Source: Amorphophallus konjac
Lineage: Eukaryota; Streptophyta; Magnoliopsida; Alismatales; Araceae
Direction of reading: 5' to 3'
NCBI GenBank assembly: GCA_022559845.1
Contig: JAHNEJ010001808.1
Span: 1-64,000 of the forward strand
DNA length: 64,000 nt
The notes beneath the pieces are model-generated. The model ran no database searches and was not told the DNA's origin. It saw only the letters and a list, made by a program, of their open reading frames with translations. This document shows, piece by piece, positions 20,796 to 32,402 of this stretch. Made by a program: the position numbers and the translations under genes. Within the stretch, counting starts at the first letter, position 1. Every line of letters starts with the position of its first letter.

Positions 20796-22763
20796 TGATG
20801 CGGGACGGATGACACGATCTGGCTAAGACGTACGACCGACTAAAAGTGCGGCCAGCACTAGCACACTATGGTAAGCCGAGCGGCTGACCACCGTTGCATT
20901 CTCCGGGTGGAGACGTCTCTCAATAGAAACTCACTCTAGCCCGACGATTGTCCCTTGGGAGGGAAACGTGGGATCGCAGTGGTTAAGAAACCACTATCAC
21001 CTAGGGTAATGCAGTCTGAGCTCGGTGCTTGACTGGAGCTAAGGAACGGGCGCTCACAACTCACAACCACGGCAATTTGCAACTAGCTAACGGCCCTATT
21101 CTCACAAATGTAGCATGATAGAAAATATCCTAAATCAGCAATGTGAGTGTGGAACGAGGCGCGTACCTCCACAACTAGGGGGTCGGAAAGAAATCCCGGC
21201 CGAATCCGACAACCCCAATACACACAATTAATAACCGTAAAATTTTAGAACCTAGTGCCCACTCCACGTAGGGAGGTAAAGGGCTACAATCACAAATTTG
21301 GGGTTGCTAGAATCTGGGTTTATGGGCCGCACACATAGGAGGAAAGGGAAGCGAGTCGGGGACGATCTGGTGAGCCGATTGGATGTCGACTTGATTCTGC
21401 CCGTGCAGGTCACCCTACGCAGCAAACTTGAAGAGGCCCGTAAGCCAAGATCCGACGTCCGATCGGAGTGTCGTTTATCAGAGAACATCGACGATGGGAT
21501 GAAGATTCTATGATCTAAAGGGCGCAATCAGATCTTACCAGATCTGGGCGCATCAGGGACTATTCTCAGCCTCAGGTTCTGCGCACCCAGAACTGCACAG
21601 GAAGGCAAATAAATATGGGAAAAATGGTTTCCGGCGTCGGAACGAGGCGTCGTTTGTTGCATATCATCGGTGACGTCTAGGGGAAGTATCTGACCAAGGG
21701 GTTTGGTCAGATCGGCAAAGAGGAGGACGGGGCAGCTTCTGGAAGTAGCCTATTCTTCTGGGTCAGATCTGCACAGGGTGGTCAGCACAGTCCCACGAGA
21801 ATCTTCACCACGGCCAGTACCAATCTTTGAATGACACGAGCTCGACGGCAACGTGAAGAGTACAAAACATCCTACAACTCATCAGGATCTCAGCTCTAGA
21901 GAGCTTGGGAGTACATCTAGAGAAATTCAGGATCTGGAAACTAAGGATCTGGACTGCAGGCTCAGGTAGATTTGTGCGACTTCACGAGGAGAATTGTTGC
22001 TGGCAATCCAGAGCTCCGATCGACGTGAAACCATCGCCAAATTCTTCCTGACTTGCAGAAGCTTCACTAAGAAGTTTTGCAGAACCAGATATGAAGAGGA
22101 TAGGAAGGATATAAGGGCGAGTCACACGCCCAAAAGAATCTCGTCACAGGATTTTTTCAAGGGCATCACACCCAATAGGAGGAAGAGAATCACTATCTTA
22201 ACATAATCTTCTTTCACAAAAACATCATTAACTCCTCAAATGACACTATACACCTCATTCTATCGAGAATGGCAAGGGGTGGGGGCTGGGAATTACGTGG
22301 GAGAGAGGGGAGGGAGAGGGGGTGCGCCCCCTTGACCAAGGGGAGAGGGGGGCACCAAGGGGGGGACAACGTGCTACCAAATTTTGAAAATAAGGGGAGG
22401 GGAGTCAAGGGTGGTAGGTGGCTGCCTCCCCCTTGGACGAAGGAAGGGGGCGCCCCCTTCCACTAGCCTCCATAGCCCCATTTCCCTTAACCCCTTTCAC
22501 ACATAGCCACTAAACCCCTTGTCTTGTTCACATTGAAGCCCCTTAAGGCCCATAACCCATTAACTCTAGCCCATTAGCTATCCTAGCCCATTTGACATAT
22601 AATAACACAATTGTCCAACATGGACTACAATAGGGCCCAACATGGCCAGAAAAATGTGAAATAAGGATGATGGCTTGGCCGATGTGTCCACGTCCTCCGC
22701 GAGCTAACCAGGCCCCGGCGTGTCCTTGTCCACCGGCGTGTGTTGTGGAGTGTGTCCGCACCA
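20796..22763 (-). repeat. T4 5' LTR (about 1.97 kb)
   Basis: Begins TGATGCGGGACGG next to the primer site and ends CCGCACCA, with TG...CA termini. The right boundary is where T5 protease resumes (ESKIEW-coding sequence). Contains a GGGG-rich stretch (22265-22450). Confidence 0.9.
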
Positions 22764-23297
22764 TTCTATCTTAGACTCCTTCACATCCGTGCTAGTCACG
22801 AAAGCTACGAAAGTCATGCATTCTTTCCTTAAGAGCTTACTAGCTCGGAGAGTTGAAATAAGGGGTGACTTGTTCCGACCCTTAGGGCTAGTGTAGACAA
22901 GTTCCAGGAACTCCTTAAAAGTTACCTTGCTGTTCCAGCAATCTATAACCGCCTTGTGTGTGGATAGCCAATCGGCTCCTCGTATGACATCATAATCCTT
23001 CATGTTTAGGCATATTAAATTGTCAGGTAGATTTTTCCCTTTCACCATAACTTCACAATTCAGATAATGGTGTGAAATCTCGGATTCGTTTCCAAGAGGG
23101 GTTGAAATAACTAGATCTATCCACTCCGGTTTCATAAGTATTGGATCAGTAAACTTCGTGGAAACAAAAGAATGTGACGCGCCAATATCAAATAAGACAT
23201 GAGCAGACTTGGAACAAATCTTTACTGTACCTTCCACCAGTCCGCCTTCATCTTCCTCCACCTCTTGAAGAGCTTGGAGACGTGCTTGCTTCTTCAC
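22764..23297 (-). pseudogene. pro: T5 protease, truncated by T4
   Basis: Retropepsin of the plant gypsy type with VLFDIGASHSFVSTKF (canonical D-S-G-A-S; here D-I-G-A-S), then VIRGADWLSTHKAVIDCWNS (canonical DVILGMDWL) and FVAFVTST. The frame ends where the T4 LTR starts at 22763; the residues after SKIEW are encoded by the LTR. The change of the active-site Ser to Ile would probably inactivate it. Confidence 0.88.
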
Positions 23298-23325
23298 CGG
23301 GCACTTCTCATCTCCGACTTGATAA

Positions 23326-24220
23326 TTAAGTAAGGGGCAGTCGGAATCCGATGATCACAGCTCCCGCAACGGAGACAACCTCCCAATCTTCTCTAGTATT
23401 CCTCGGCCTTATGGCCAGCCTTGTCACAGCACACCTCCATGGAAGGTGCGGTAGTGATGTAGAAGGGCTTGGTATTCTACTTGAATTTCTTCTCCTGGGA
23501 GGAATCTCCTCCATTACTTGACCTCTTCTATTGAATGAAGGTTTGAAGGTACCGGAGCTTGTGACGTGCTCCTTCTTCTCCTTTCCACGGATCCGGTCTG
23601 ACAACTTCGTGGCGTCTTCAAGCTGTTGGGCTCTCTTTATCTTCTCCGAATTGACTTGAATGTCCATCGGTGCCAGTTGAGTGATATATTGGGGTCGAAG
23701 CCCATTGAGAAACCTTCTCCATCATTTTCTCGGTACACACTAAGTGGGGTGCATACCTTGACAAACGGTAAAATTGTGCCTCGTACTCGGCCATAGATAG
23801 AGCCCGTTGTTTAATTACGGCAAACTCCGTAGCCTTCTTCTCTTGAACACCATCCGAGAAGTATTTGTTGTTGAAATACTCCACAAACTTGCCCCACGTA
23901 ACTTGCTCATGGGGTAAGGTAGCTTCTACAGATTCCCACCAAAAACGAGCGTCCCGCTCTAGTTGGAACGTCGCTAATAAGACTTTTTCTTCATCCGTGC
24001 ATTGCATGACACAGAATATCCTTTCTATCTCCTTGATCCAGTGTTCGGCATCATCGGGGTCGGACGAGCCGGTAAACTTCGGTGGATTCATATTACGGAA
24101 GCTTCAGTGGACATCTCCCGCTCCACGGTGAGCTACGCCCTGCACCACTTGTTGTACCACCGGGGTAAGACCTTGGATAGTACGTTGCAAGTCCCGCCAT
24201 TGAGCACGTTCAATGGTCAT
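23326..24220 (-). pseudogene. gag: T5 gag
   Basis: ATG 24220 (MTIERAQWRDLQRTIQG), an in-frame TGA (GDVH-stop-SFRN) and then the capsid: MNPPKFTGSSDPDDAEHWIK, CTDEEKVLLATFQLERDARF, ALSMAEYEAQFYRLSRYAPH. A frameshift near 23705 moves to RRFLNGLRPQYITQLAPMD and the basic tail. A degraded knuckle (CLRCGSCDH) lies near 23360. The typical order for a chromovirus gag. Confidence 0.88.
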
Positions 24221-24377
24221 GATCCTACAAGATTTTTTGCAAGTAACTATATTAGTATATGATTTAACCAAGAGTCTAAGTTCCTAAGTTAACTTAACCC
24301 ATGGCTCTACCCAATGTCACCGGGAAAACGTATAAACCTATCCTTGGACTTGGTTTCCTAGGAATTGAATATCCTAG

Positions 24378-24389
24378 GCTCTGATACCA
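24378..24389 (-). other. T5 primer binding site (initiator Met tRNA type)
   Basis: Minus strand TGGTATCAGAGC, 7 nt from the LTR stub that starts TGACACGCCC at 24397. No ORF lies between it and the gag ATG at 24220. Confidence 0.88.
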
Positions 24390-25022
24390 TTAAAACTGAC
24401 ACGCCCTGAGCGCGGAAGGAACCCGGTGTAGATATATTTTTCACCTCTACTAAAGATCAATGCCTTATGAATAGACCAATATGCAATGGACAAATGGAGA
24501 CAATCAGAGGATAATAGAAAACAAATGACCGTGATCGCCACCAAGGTGCCGTACGTGATGAACACGCCATACCTTGGAAAGGGAGGGCGTACTCGCCTAA
24601 GTTGCAGCGCTAGAGAGACAAACGGTTCTTGACGAACCGCCTACACGTTGCACGGTCTTAGGATAGACCGCCTGAGTACGCTGCAGAAGGTGCGGGAGGA
24701 ACTACTGCTGGATGACGAACGGCTTCCTGTTGACCGCTCTAACAGGACGAACGGCCCCATCAGAACCACACGTACGGTTGAACGGCTTCAATTAAACCGC
24801 ACAAGTCTACCACGCAGTAAGTTGCAAGGGGTCCAACCTCCACCCTCTCCGGCCGGCCAGAGGGGATGGGCCTCGTGCTGATGATTGCTTACTCCCTGAA
24901 CCGGAGGCTTGTATGGACATAGAAAGCCTCCCTCCTTGGTGCTAGGTTGCTCAAGAATGCGGCAGGGCCTCGCCGTCGACCAAAATCTCCCCCCCCCCTT
25001 TTCCAGTCTGGCCTTTAGGGTC

Positions 25023-25032
25023 TATTTATATA
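25023..25032 (-). promoter_or_regulatory. T3 LTR TATA box
   Basis: Minus strand GGCTATATAAATAGACCC. The 5' LTR has CTCTATGAATAGACCC at the same place, so only the 3' copy keeps a good box. Confidence 0.7.
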
Positions 25033-25239
25033 GCCTAGAAAACCAGCCCCGAAATCAGGGTATAGAGCCATTTTCGGGACGAGATTATTAAAGATAAATC
25101 GTAGATAATATCATTATCTATTGTCCAGTCGAAACGGCAACTAAAATGGTTAATTATCCACGGAGATATTGACAAAAGAAGTTGGGGATAAAATCATGGA
25201 TAAAAGGATCAAAATCTGTTGAAATTCAGCAACCGATGG

Positions 25240-25680
25240 GATGAACGGTCTTACGATAGACCGCTCAACCGATGGGCGGTTCACTTTTGACCGTCCAAAC
25301 CCGTCGGTGGAAATTCAGATAGTCAAAAAATCAACCCAATTATCGCTCGAACTGACCGAAACGTCCGCCGTTAGACCCTCACAGATGAACGGTTCCTAGG
25401 AGACCGTTCCATAGTAGAGCGGCTATTGATCAACCGTTTTAGACCTGTCGTGGTAATTGGATAATTGGATAATTATCTGAACAAACCTCCAAGCGCAGGA
25501 CTCTGAGTGATGAGCGGTCAGATGTCGTCCGTTCATTGCATTTGAACGGCCATATCAGGACCGTATAAATGCCTGTCGACGGTAATTCAAAAAATCAACC
25601 AAAATACCCCAAAATATATGGACGGTCCTTATTAAACCGCACATTAGTAGTGCGGCCAGGAATGAACCGTGCAGTCATGT
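25240..25680 (-). repeat. T3 palindrome array in U3 (left LTR; right LTR copy at 34640-35080)
   Basis: Inverted repeats of the type GAACGGTC...GACCGCTC and GAACGGTTCC...GAGACCGTTCC in both LTRs, plus GTCCGTTC...GAACGGCC. Each copy sits upstream of the TATA position in minus-strand sense. Confidence 0.8.
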
Positions 25681-25883
25681 GGATGTTGAAACTCAATGAA
25701 AAGTCCAAAACCACGGCCCAATAAACCCTGAATCGACCTGGACTTAACCAAGGAGGGAGGCAACCCCTAAATAGTCCCAAAGCATGCTTGAAACAGCCCC
25801 AACGAGCGACGGGCAACTCGAGGCATCAACAAAAGGGAGTAAGAGAAACGACTCAACTTATCGGTATAAAACGGGTGTCAACA

Positions 25884-25896
25884 GATGCCCCTCCTT
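25884..25896 (-). other. T3 polypurine tract
   Basis: Minus strand AAGGAGGGGCATC before TGTTGACACC, identical to the T2 tract. Confidence 0.9.
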
Positions 25897-28743
25897 AATG
25901 TCCTCTTTACAGGGGAGCGCATGGAACATGGAGGTGGAGCGGAAATGCAGCGGAGTGGATAGGAAAAGCGGGCGTTAAGGTAAAACGAAACCCATTTTTA
26001 CCAACAAGCGATGAGAACCTTCCGGAAAACTCTGAACCAAACGTAAGGAATGATAAAACCAAAAGCGACACCAGTCTGGAGGAACTAAACTAAATGAAAT
26101 GACAAGACCAACCTCATGGGGGACACAATCCCGTGGTCCAATGAGGAGGCCACAAAAGCAGGCATCAAAATTAAAGGAAATAGGCTAAAACTCCAGACGC
26201 GGACCTTTCAATCAACCAAACCAAACGAATTGACCAAAGAGAACCTTCCAACTCAGAGTGGAATTAGTTCCTCTTACTCAAGCACTTGAACGCACAGCTG
26301 ACCATCACTGATGGGACATTATTCAGACAAATTCAATGGGTCATGGATGCTCAAAAGATGCGTATGATGCATGCTGGGCTAAAATAAAAGAAATTGTGAA
26401 AACGAATGCAAAGAAAGATTAAAATATAAAATACTCGAGAATAATATTGCTAAGTTGGGAAAATCAGAGTCAATATACCATCCGCAACCACAGCGTGCAG
26501 GATAGAACCATCCTCCCCTTGACATCTCAACCTAACGGCCTATCCGAAGATTAAACACACGAACCTAGATCATCATCATTTTTTTTGAAGGGGAACATCA
26601 GATCCTGGAACGCGTGAGCAACCAACTGGTTCTTGAGATAAAATACTATAGTACCATATAATAATGAAATAAGCGTGACAAGGATAGAAGGCCATACCTG
26701 ACTTACCCGTGCAGGTGAAACTGCGAGCCTTTTTGGATTTTCTTTTTTTGGATTTTTATGGATTTTCATGAATAAGACAAATAAGATAAGCATATCGATT
26801 AACCTAACGACAAACAACATGACATAACATGACGAATGGAAACAACACAACAAAATGAACAAGCACATAAGCAAAGGCATAAACAGACAATACGTATGCA
26901 TGAACATGGAGTGACAAGACAACAATCGGCGGGACAACACATGGTTGGGATAAGAATATGACGGATCACACGGTTGGGACAACACACGGAACATGGAAGG
27001 ACGACTGTCAACATGTGCAAGACAACTAACAACATGAGGTGAGGAACAAAACAACAAGCGTGTGGGACAATACGGTGGGACATGGACACGAGACAAAGAT
27101 ACGGTGGGACAAAAGACATGAACAAATACGCACTTCAATCAAAACTCGAGATCAGAATGAAGCAGAATCGCCAGGTTCATAATCGTGAGGCAAAGCCCTC
27201 TCAGAAAGATATCATCATTGCAAACAAAAGTTGAAAATGTCATAAGCTTCAGAATAGATCGAGAGACATGAATGACGAAGAGAACAGATCAAAGACGTGA
27301 ACATGAGACAGATAGAATAAAATATGGAGCAAGGAAAACATGAGTACCTGCAACCTGCACACTTAGCAAACAGATTACGTATCTGTTCTCAAAATACAAT
27401 GCAAAAGATATATATTTTTAGATTTTTCAAATTTCTTGATTTTTTAGATTTTGAAAATGATTGAAATTTTGAACAACATTTCATCATTTTTTGGATTTCA
27501 TTTTTTTTGTTTTTGACAATATCTCATTTTTTTAGATTTTTGACAATAGCAATCTGCAACACCCAAAGACGGGCTCGAACTACTGGCTAGGGATCGTCGT
27601 CCCTCCCTTCTCCTTAAAGACTTCCCTTGAGTAGGACGTGCATGTGAGGGTGGCTTACCATAACCAACTGCTTCTAAAGAACGGTGCCCCTACTAAGGCC
27701 ATACCCGGGATACAACATAGCATAAGAGGGAGAAATAGAAGAAAAAAAAATGGAGACAAGCTTTGTGCAAGATGAGAGATATCAAGGTTCAAATTTCTTC
27801 TAGGGCACTACCCCTCAAAGAGACAGTCTGTTGCGCTGGGACTTTGTGTCTTTGATTTTCAGACCCATATTTATCGGGCACGCATGCGACCGGGCTCATG
27901 ACGTCCCGCGGGGAACTGTACTGCCACTCTTGCCATGCCTTTGATTTTCATATTTTTGCTATATTGATTCATTTTCTCATTTTGGTAACCCTTATTGGCC
28001 AGATATAGCATGAAAGCTTACTTTTGAGGGTCAAGACTGCCCCTATTTGAGACCTCTCTCGTATTAGGGAGTGCCTACGTTAGTCATCTCATCCATCCAT
28101 CTCTTGCCCCTGCACTTGGCCGAGCAGAGAAAAGAAAAGACCTTTGTGCATACCCAAAGTATGGCCAAAGCAGCAACGGTGCACCTTAGAGAGATCGGCT
28201 ATGGCTTGTCGTGTAGTGTGTGAAAAATCCATACTCATAGGTCACCCTCAACAATCGGGGAAAGAAACTAGACTCCCAGCGCAGAACTATCACCAGCCTA
28301 ACGGATGCTGCAGAAGCTAACCTCATTTTAAATGAACTAAGCAAATTTCTAAAAGCCACTTAATCATGTTGAGGAACCAATGTTATAAGCATGTGCAGGA
28401 ATAATAAGAGTAATAGCAATGATAACATACTCTTGCATAAAATAACAATACCTTTGCAAATCCATGACGTAGAAAGCGGCGTCCTGAAGCGATTTCGATC
28501 ATCGAGCTTTGAGGAGCGCGAGTAGCTTTGCATTCCTTGCTTGCCAGGATAAAGGATGAAAGGAGAGCAAAGGATTGGATTCCTCTATACAGAGGAGTGG
28601 CAGACATCATACTGGACGAAGAAGGGATAAAAAGGAAGAGAGACGAGGGCTAGAACTCCCTCGTTAAGGCACTGAGGCCCTGATAACAAGGAACCAAGTA
28701 CAGAATAACCAGTGATTAACTAAGATCAAGGCGGGCTAAAGCC
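25897..28743 (-). other. T3 non-coding 3' region
   Basis: 25897-26600 matches (inverted) the block upstream of the T2 3' LTR, including the AGCCCAGCATGCATCATG core (about 26360-26385) and the GGCCTATCC/GGATAGGCC segment. 26900-27120 is low-complexity with repeated GGGACAACAC-like words. 27390-27560 is T-rich. 27560-28380 holds unique-looking sequence without a supportable ORF. No gene seen. Confidence 0.65.
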
Positions 28744-30300
28744 TCAAAAACAGCACGAAAAAGGGTGATGACCCCGAAAGGGCGAGGAGGAAAGAACAGA
28801 ATGACGATGAAAGGATAACTGCGAAGACAAGGGAGAAAGAGAACTATCATCCAACGTGGTCGGAGAAGAAGAGTAGCGATCACCCGCCGGTGGCGGGGAA
28901 GATGAAGCATAAACACCCGACCAGGTTGGGGAAGAGAAATGAAAACCACCCGACAAAGTCGGGGAAGGGTCAGAAAAACCACCCGACAAGGTCGGGGAAC
29001 GAGCACAAGGAATCCTCAACAGGGTCGGAGGAACATGATGAGAAGCGGAATCCGGATGTATCCGGGGAGGAACACTATAAGATGCCCCTGGATCAGGGGA
29101 AGAGGAGGACATAGGCCGAGGCCTAAAATGGTGAGAATAGGAGAAGATGGTAGAAATAAGGTCCGGTGGCGGAAGGTACACCACCCAAGGATAGGAACTG
29201 AGTAACAGAAAAGACGAATGGACGGGAGAAGGAAAGGAGGAAGGGGACCCCCAAATGCACAACTGACAGCCTTTAAACTTACGTCGCCGCCTCTTCTTAG
29301 CCGAAATCTTCTTGAAACAACTCCGCCTGGCGCGGGCTCGGCTTCCCGGGCTCCTCAATCTGTAATGTCTTCTCAAATAGCGGGCCCACCTGGCAGATGG
29401 CCTGGCCTGGTCATGAATATGCAGCTTCATTGGAGCGGCTGCCCCTAGACCCCCAGTGCTAACAAGATGCAGACATTCTTGGGCAAACAGCTTCTCAACT
29501 GAATGAATATCATGCAGCCACGGAGTTTTGTCTCTTGGCACTAGAACATAGAGGTTCGGCAACTCCACTCGGCAATCAGGCTTGAAGCATAACTCCCGTA
29601 CTAGAAGAGCAGGAGAAAGCTGAGGGAGATCAATGCGCGGCGTTGACGTGGCCGGCATGCTAATAAATTGAGGGAGGTTGCACATCAAGTGCAGAATGTC
29701 CTTGGAGAATGCAGAAGATGCCGCCAATTGCCCCTTGAATAGGGAATCCATCAGGCTCCAGGCGGCCGTATGTGTTAGCATAATCCGAGTAGAGAACCCC
29801 TCTCGGCCAGTGAACTGAAAAGCAATCGAGCGCGAGGTAATAACAGCATTAATGATGAACTTCCCGGCAAGCAAAGAGATTGCTACCAGCCTCGCCTTTG
29901 AAGAAACTGGCACCAACACAAGGGAACTCTTCTTTGCAACCGTTCTCGTAGTAAATGTAGGCTCATTACCCCTGAAATGGCCAGGAACCAGGACTTGGAC
30001 CGGCATGCGGCTAATGAAATCTTGAGGCTTGTAATGCATAATCAGAGCCTGGCTCGGCTCCTTTTCTCCCTGGGGACTAGACCCGAGGGGCACCAAAGGT
30101 AGCGTGTACCTGCTTCGCGAAGCGGGAAGTGGCAGAGGGAGGTTAGAAGGAAGAGGTTTGAAGGGCGCGGGTGGCGATGGTGCAAGCGATTGGGAAATAC
30201 TGATGATGATGGGCATGGGTGGAGGTAAAGGAAAAAGTGGAGGTATGGGTTTAGGGTCGGCCTGCTCGGGCTCAGAGGATGATGGCAAAAGATGTGGCAT
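28744..30300 (-). CDS. T3 orphan ORF, function unknown
   Basis: Open for 518 codons in the sense direction of T3, directly behind gag. Residues 1-75 are a Ser/Pro-rich linker like the gag tail of T1. Residues about 80-290 look like a folded segment (FISRMPVQVLVPGHFRGNEP, LLAGKFIINAVITSRSIAFQ, ELPNLYVLVPRDKTPWLHDI). A basic cluster follows (KKISAKKRRRRKFKG), which could be a nuclear or nucleic-acid-binding signal, then about 170 Ser/Pro-rich residues with a repeated S-PTLSGGF motif. I do not recognise the family. It lies where protease and pol are expected, so it may be a captured or strongly diverged gene. The uninterrupted frame is notable beside so many broken ones; the low-complexity ends may be untranslated. 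Confidence 0.5.
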   Translation of the reverse strand: MPHLLPSSSEPEQADPKPIPPLFPLPPPMPIIISISQSLAPSPPAPFKPLPSNLPLPLPASRSRYTLPLVPLGSSPQGEKEPSQALIMHYKPQDFISRMPVQVLVPGHFRGNEPTFTTRTVAKKSSLVLVPVSSKARLVAISLLAGKFIINAVITSRSIAFQFTGREGFSTRIMLTHTAAWSLMDSLFKGQLAASSAFSKDILHLMCNLPQFISMPATSTPRIDLPQLSPALLVRELCFKPDCRVELPNLYVLVPRDKTPWLHDIHSVEKLFAQECLHLVSTGGLGAAAPMKLHIHDQARPSARWARYLRRHYRLRSPGSRARARRSCFKKISAKKRRRRKFKGCQLCIWGSPSSFPSPVHSSFLLLSSYPWVVYLPPPDLISTIFSYSHHFRPRPMSSSSPDPGASYSVPPRIHPDSASHHVPPTLLRIPCARSPTLSGGFSDPSPTLSGGFHFSSPTWSGVYASSSPPPAGDRYSSSPTTLDDSSLSPLSSQLSFHRHSVLSSSPFRGHHPFSCCF

Positions 30301-30326
30301 CGGTGAAGGTGACGGAACAGGGATTA

Positions 30327-32402
30327 TTACAAGGGTAGGTGATGAAGATAGTGGTGACGGTAATGGGATAATGGAGAAGGTGATGATGGAGGTGTGGCCA
30401 ATGGAGGCGGCGAAGGTGGAGGTGGAGAAGGTGGTGGCAAAGGGGGTGATATGGTTGATGGAGATGGTGAAGGGGAAGAAGGAGGAGAAGGAGGTAGTGG
30501 CGTAATGGAGGAAGTGGCGGGTAGTGGCGCTCTTCGGCGTATCTCTACAACACGTCGAGAGGTGTTGGGGACAGGTGTGGTGATGGAACCGGAGGGTGAA
30601 GGATAAGTTGCCCGAGCGGAGGCTGAAGTAGGTAAAAGTGGTGGAGGAGATGGGATAGAGGAAGAAGTGGGTAACGGAGCAGGTACCTTATCAACTAGAG
30701 AAACACCAGGGTGCCCCTGGTCTTGAAGTGGAGACGGTTGCCTAGGCGGCGCGGCTTGCTGCTGCTGCTGCTTGCTGCTGAGTTCTGCAATAACTTGGCG
30801 CATGCTAGCCCAATCAATCATCTTCTTATCTTCCAGACTGTAAACAATTTCCTAGAACTCGGGGCAATTCTCAATCAAATGCCCCTGTTGACGATGGAAT
30901 TCATAGAAATGGAGCAAATTCCCGACCACAGGTCGGCAAGGCATAATCGGAGGGAGCTACAACGCATGGGTGGCCAGTAAAGCCCTGAAAATGTCTGTAA
31001 AAGACTCCGGCAACGGGGAGTGAGAAGTCCGCTTAGGGCAAGGTGGATGCCGAGGGGTGTGAAAAGGTAATGGAGATGGTAGCGGGGGTTGCGTAGGCAA
31101 GGGCGGAGGGTTATAATGATGTGGAGGCATGGAGGGAGTGGGAATGTAATGAACGGCATCTACCCGTTCTGGGTGCATTGTTTCCTTGACCGGAGGTGGA
31201 GGGGTGTGGTGAGATGAAATAGCAGAGGGCTGACTCATGGAGGGATGTAAGGTGTAACACATGGAGGTATAGGGGTGTGTGGGGGCGGAAGGCCGACCCG
31301 TGCAGGGATATGTAGTGGAGGGCTGACTTGCGGTGAAGGGCGGAGGGGAAGTGTATGTAGGAGGAGGCTGATGGTAAAAGGAAACTAGGAGTTGTTGGTT
31401 AACAAAGCGGGCTCTATTGTAAAGTTGTTGCCATGATGTAATATCATTCAGGGCTAAAATGCACCTGAGCTCGGGCGTTGCATTAGAAATAACCATCTTG
31501 ATCTGCTCGCCCTCTGGAATATGCCCCGGGACTTGCGCGGCTAGGTGACGCCAGCGATCGTCAAACACGAAGAATTCTTCGCCAGGCTTCATCTTCTCTT
31601 GGGCCAGATCAACCATAGAATATCTGGGCCCCACCTCGTCTCGGTACTGCTGAATAAACATTGCTTGGACGGCTTGAAAATTCATCATCTACTCCTGCGG
31701 TAATGTGAAGAACCAATCCTTGGCCGGGCCCTCTAAAGATAGGTCAAACAAATAGGCCATCAAGTGTTGATCATGCTGGAACTGGGCTGACTCATGCAAG
31801 AAATCCTTCAAATGGACGTAGGGGTCACCAATTCCACCATAGCGACGATAAGCCGGAATCTGTGAACGTGGTGGAAGCTCAAGACCTTGAAATGCAAATG
31901 GAATATCCAAAGAAGTTTGAGGATTGATTCGGCGTTGCAATTCATCAAGCTGGCGTTGGGCCTGAGCGAACATCTCCTCGGTAGGAAGAGTCCGAGAAGG
32001 ATATGGGCCAGCCCGAGCAAGAGATGATGAATTTAGACCAGGATAATGAGGATGGGCCGAATAAGGGGATCCAGCCTGAGAAGAAGGAAAGCCCGTTCCG
32101 GGAATGGAGGAATGCATGGGCCTGGAAGAATCGTGTATGTAGGAATGAGAATTAATTGGGCTAGCAGCAGCACGGGCGGGATAAGAAGGCCCGTTAACAG
32201 AATAGGGTCCAATGGAGGAATAAGGAGATGGGCCCGCATGGGAAGAGGAATCCACGCGGGGATAAGAAGAGGGAGAAGTAAAGGAATAAGGTACAGGGGA
32301 AAAATGCTCCATGGGGGAGAATGGAGACTTTATACAGTGAATTTCAAATGAATACAAGGAGGGAAATGAACGCAGGACAAATGCAGCTAAATGGAGACAC
32401 AC
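30327..32402 (-). pseudogene. gag: T3 gag (Tat type)
   Basis: Residues from about 32320: a Ser/Pro/Tyr-rich N-terminus, then YRRYGGIGDPYVHLKDFLHE and LSLEGPAKDWFFTLPQE. One TAG at 31689-31691 interrupts; the same frame resumes MMNFQAVQAMFIQQYRDEVG, YSMVDLAQEKMKPGEEFFVF, FDDRWRHLAAQVPGHIPEG. All are Tat gag landmarks. A proline-rich linker precedes a knuckle-like YEFHRQQGHLIENC (about 30910-30870; first Cys replaced by Tyr) with another stop behind it (CPEF-stop-EIVY), then MIDWASMRQVIAELSSKQQ, as in T1 gag. Two single-codon stops apart, it is well preserved. Confidence 0.88.

Larger units (their letters stand above)
17566..22763 (-). mobile_element. T4: internally deleted Ty3/gypsy element inserted in T5
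   Basis: Minus strand. Right LTR 20796-22763 (TGATGCGGG...CCGCACCA), iMet-type primer site 20781-20792, gag 20516 to about 19170, integrase C-terminal end about 18800-18560, then left LTR 17566-18300 that matches 22028-22763 of the right LTR. Most of pol is absent, so it is non-autonomous. It sits in the protease gene of T5. The left LTR lacks its first 1.2 kb (plus-strand sense), so no target duplication can be checked. Confidence 0.85.
22764..24426 (-). mobile_element. T5: Ty3/gypsy chromovirus-type fragment (LTR end, gag, protease)
   Basis: Minus strand: LTR stub 24397-24426, primer site 24378-24389, gag 24220-23326, protease 23297-22764. Cut on the left by T4 and on the right by the LTR of T3. 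Its RT, RNase H and integrase are not in the window; left of T4 lies T1 instead, so the rest was deleted. Confidence 0.85.
24427..25883 (-). repeat. T3 left (3') LTR, intron-less copy
   Basis: Reads TGTTGACACCCG from 25883 leftward on the minus strand and ends ATATATCTACA at 24427. Matches the right LTR except for small changes and the absence of the 261-bp segment 34035-34295. TATA box TATATAAATA on the minus strand at 25023-25032. ACGGTC/GACCG palindromes lie upstream of it (25240-25680) and downstream (24620-24800). Confidence 0.9.

Noticed and set aside
26551..27138. Cys/Leu-rich minus-strand ORFs with membrane-like look
   Set aside because: They arise from degenerate GGGACAACAC repeats and the conserved non-coding block. 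No counterpart frame exists in T2.
30104..30606. Gly/Glu-rich plus-strand ORFs
   Set aside because: Complement of the proline-rich gag linker of T3; the gag reading is supported by family motifs.
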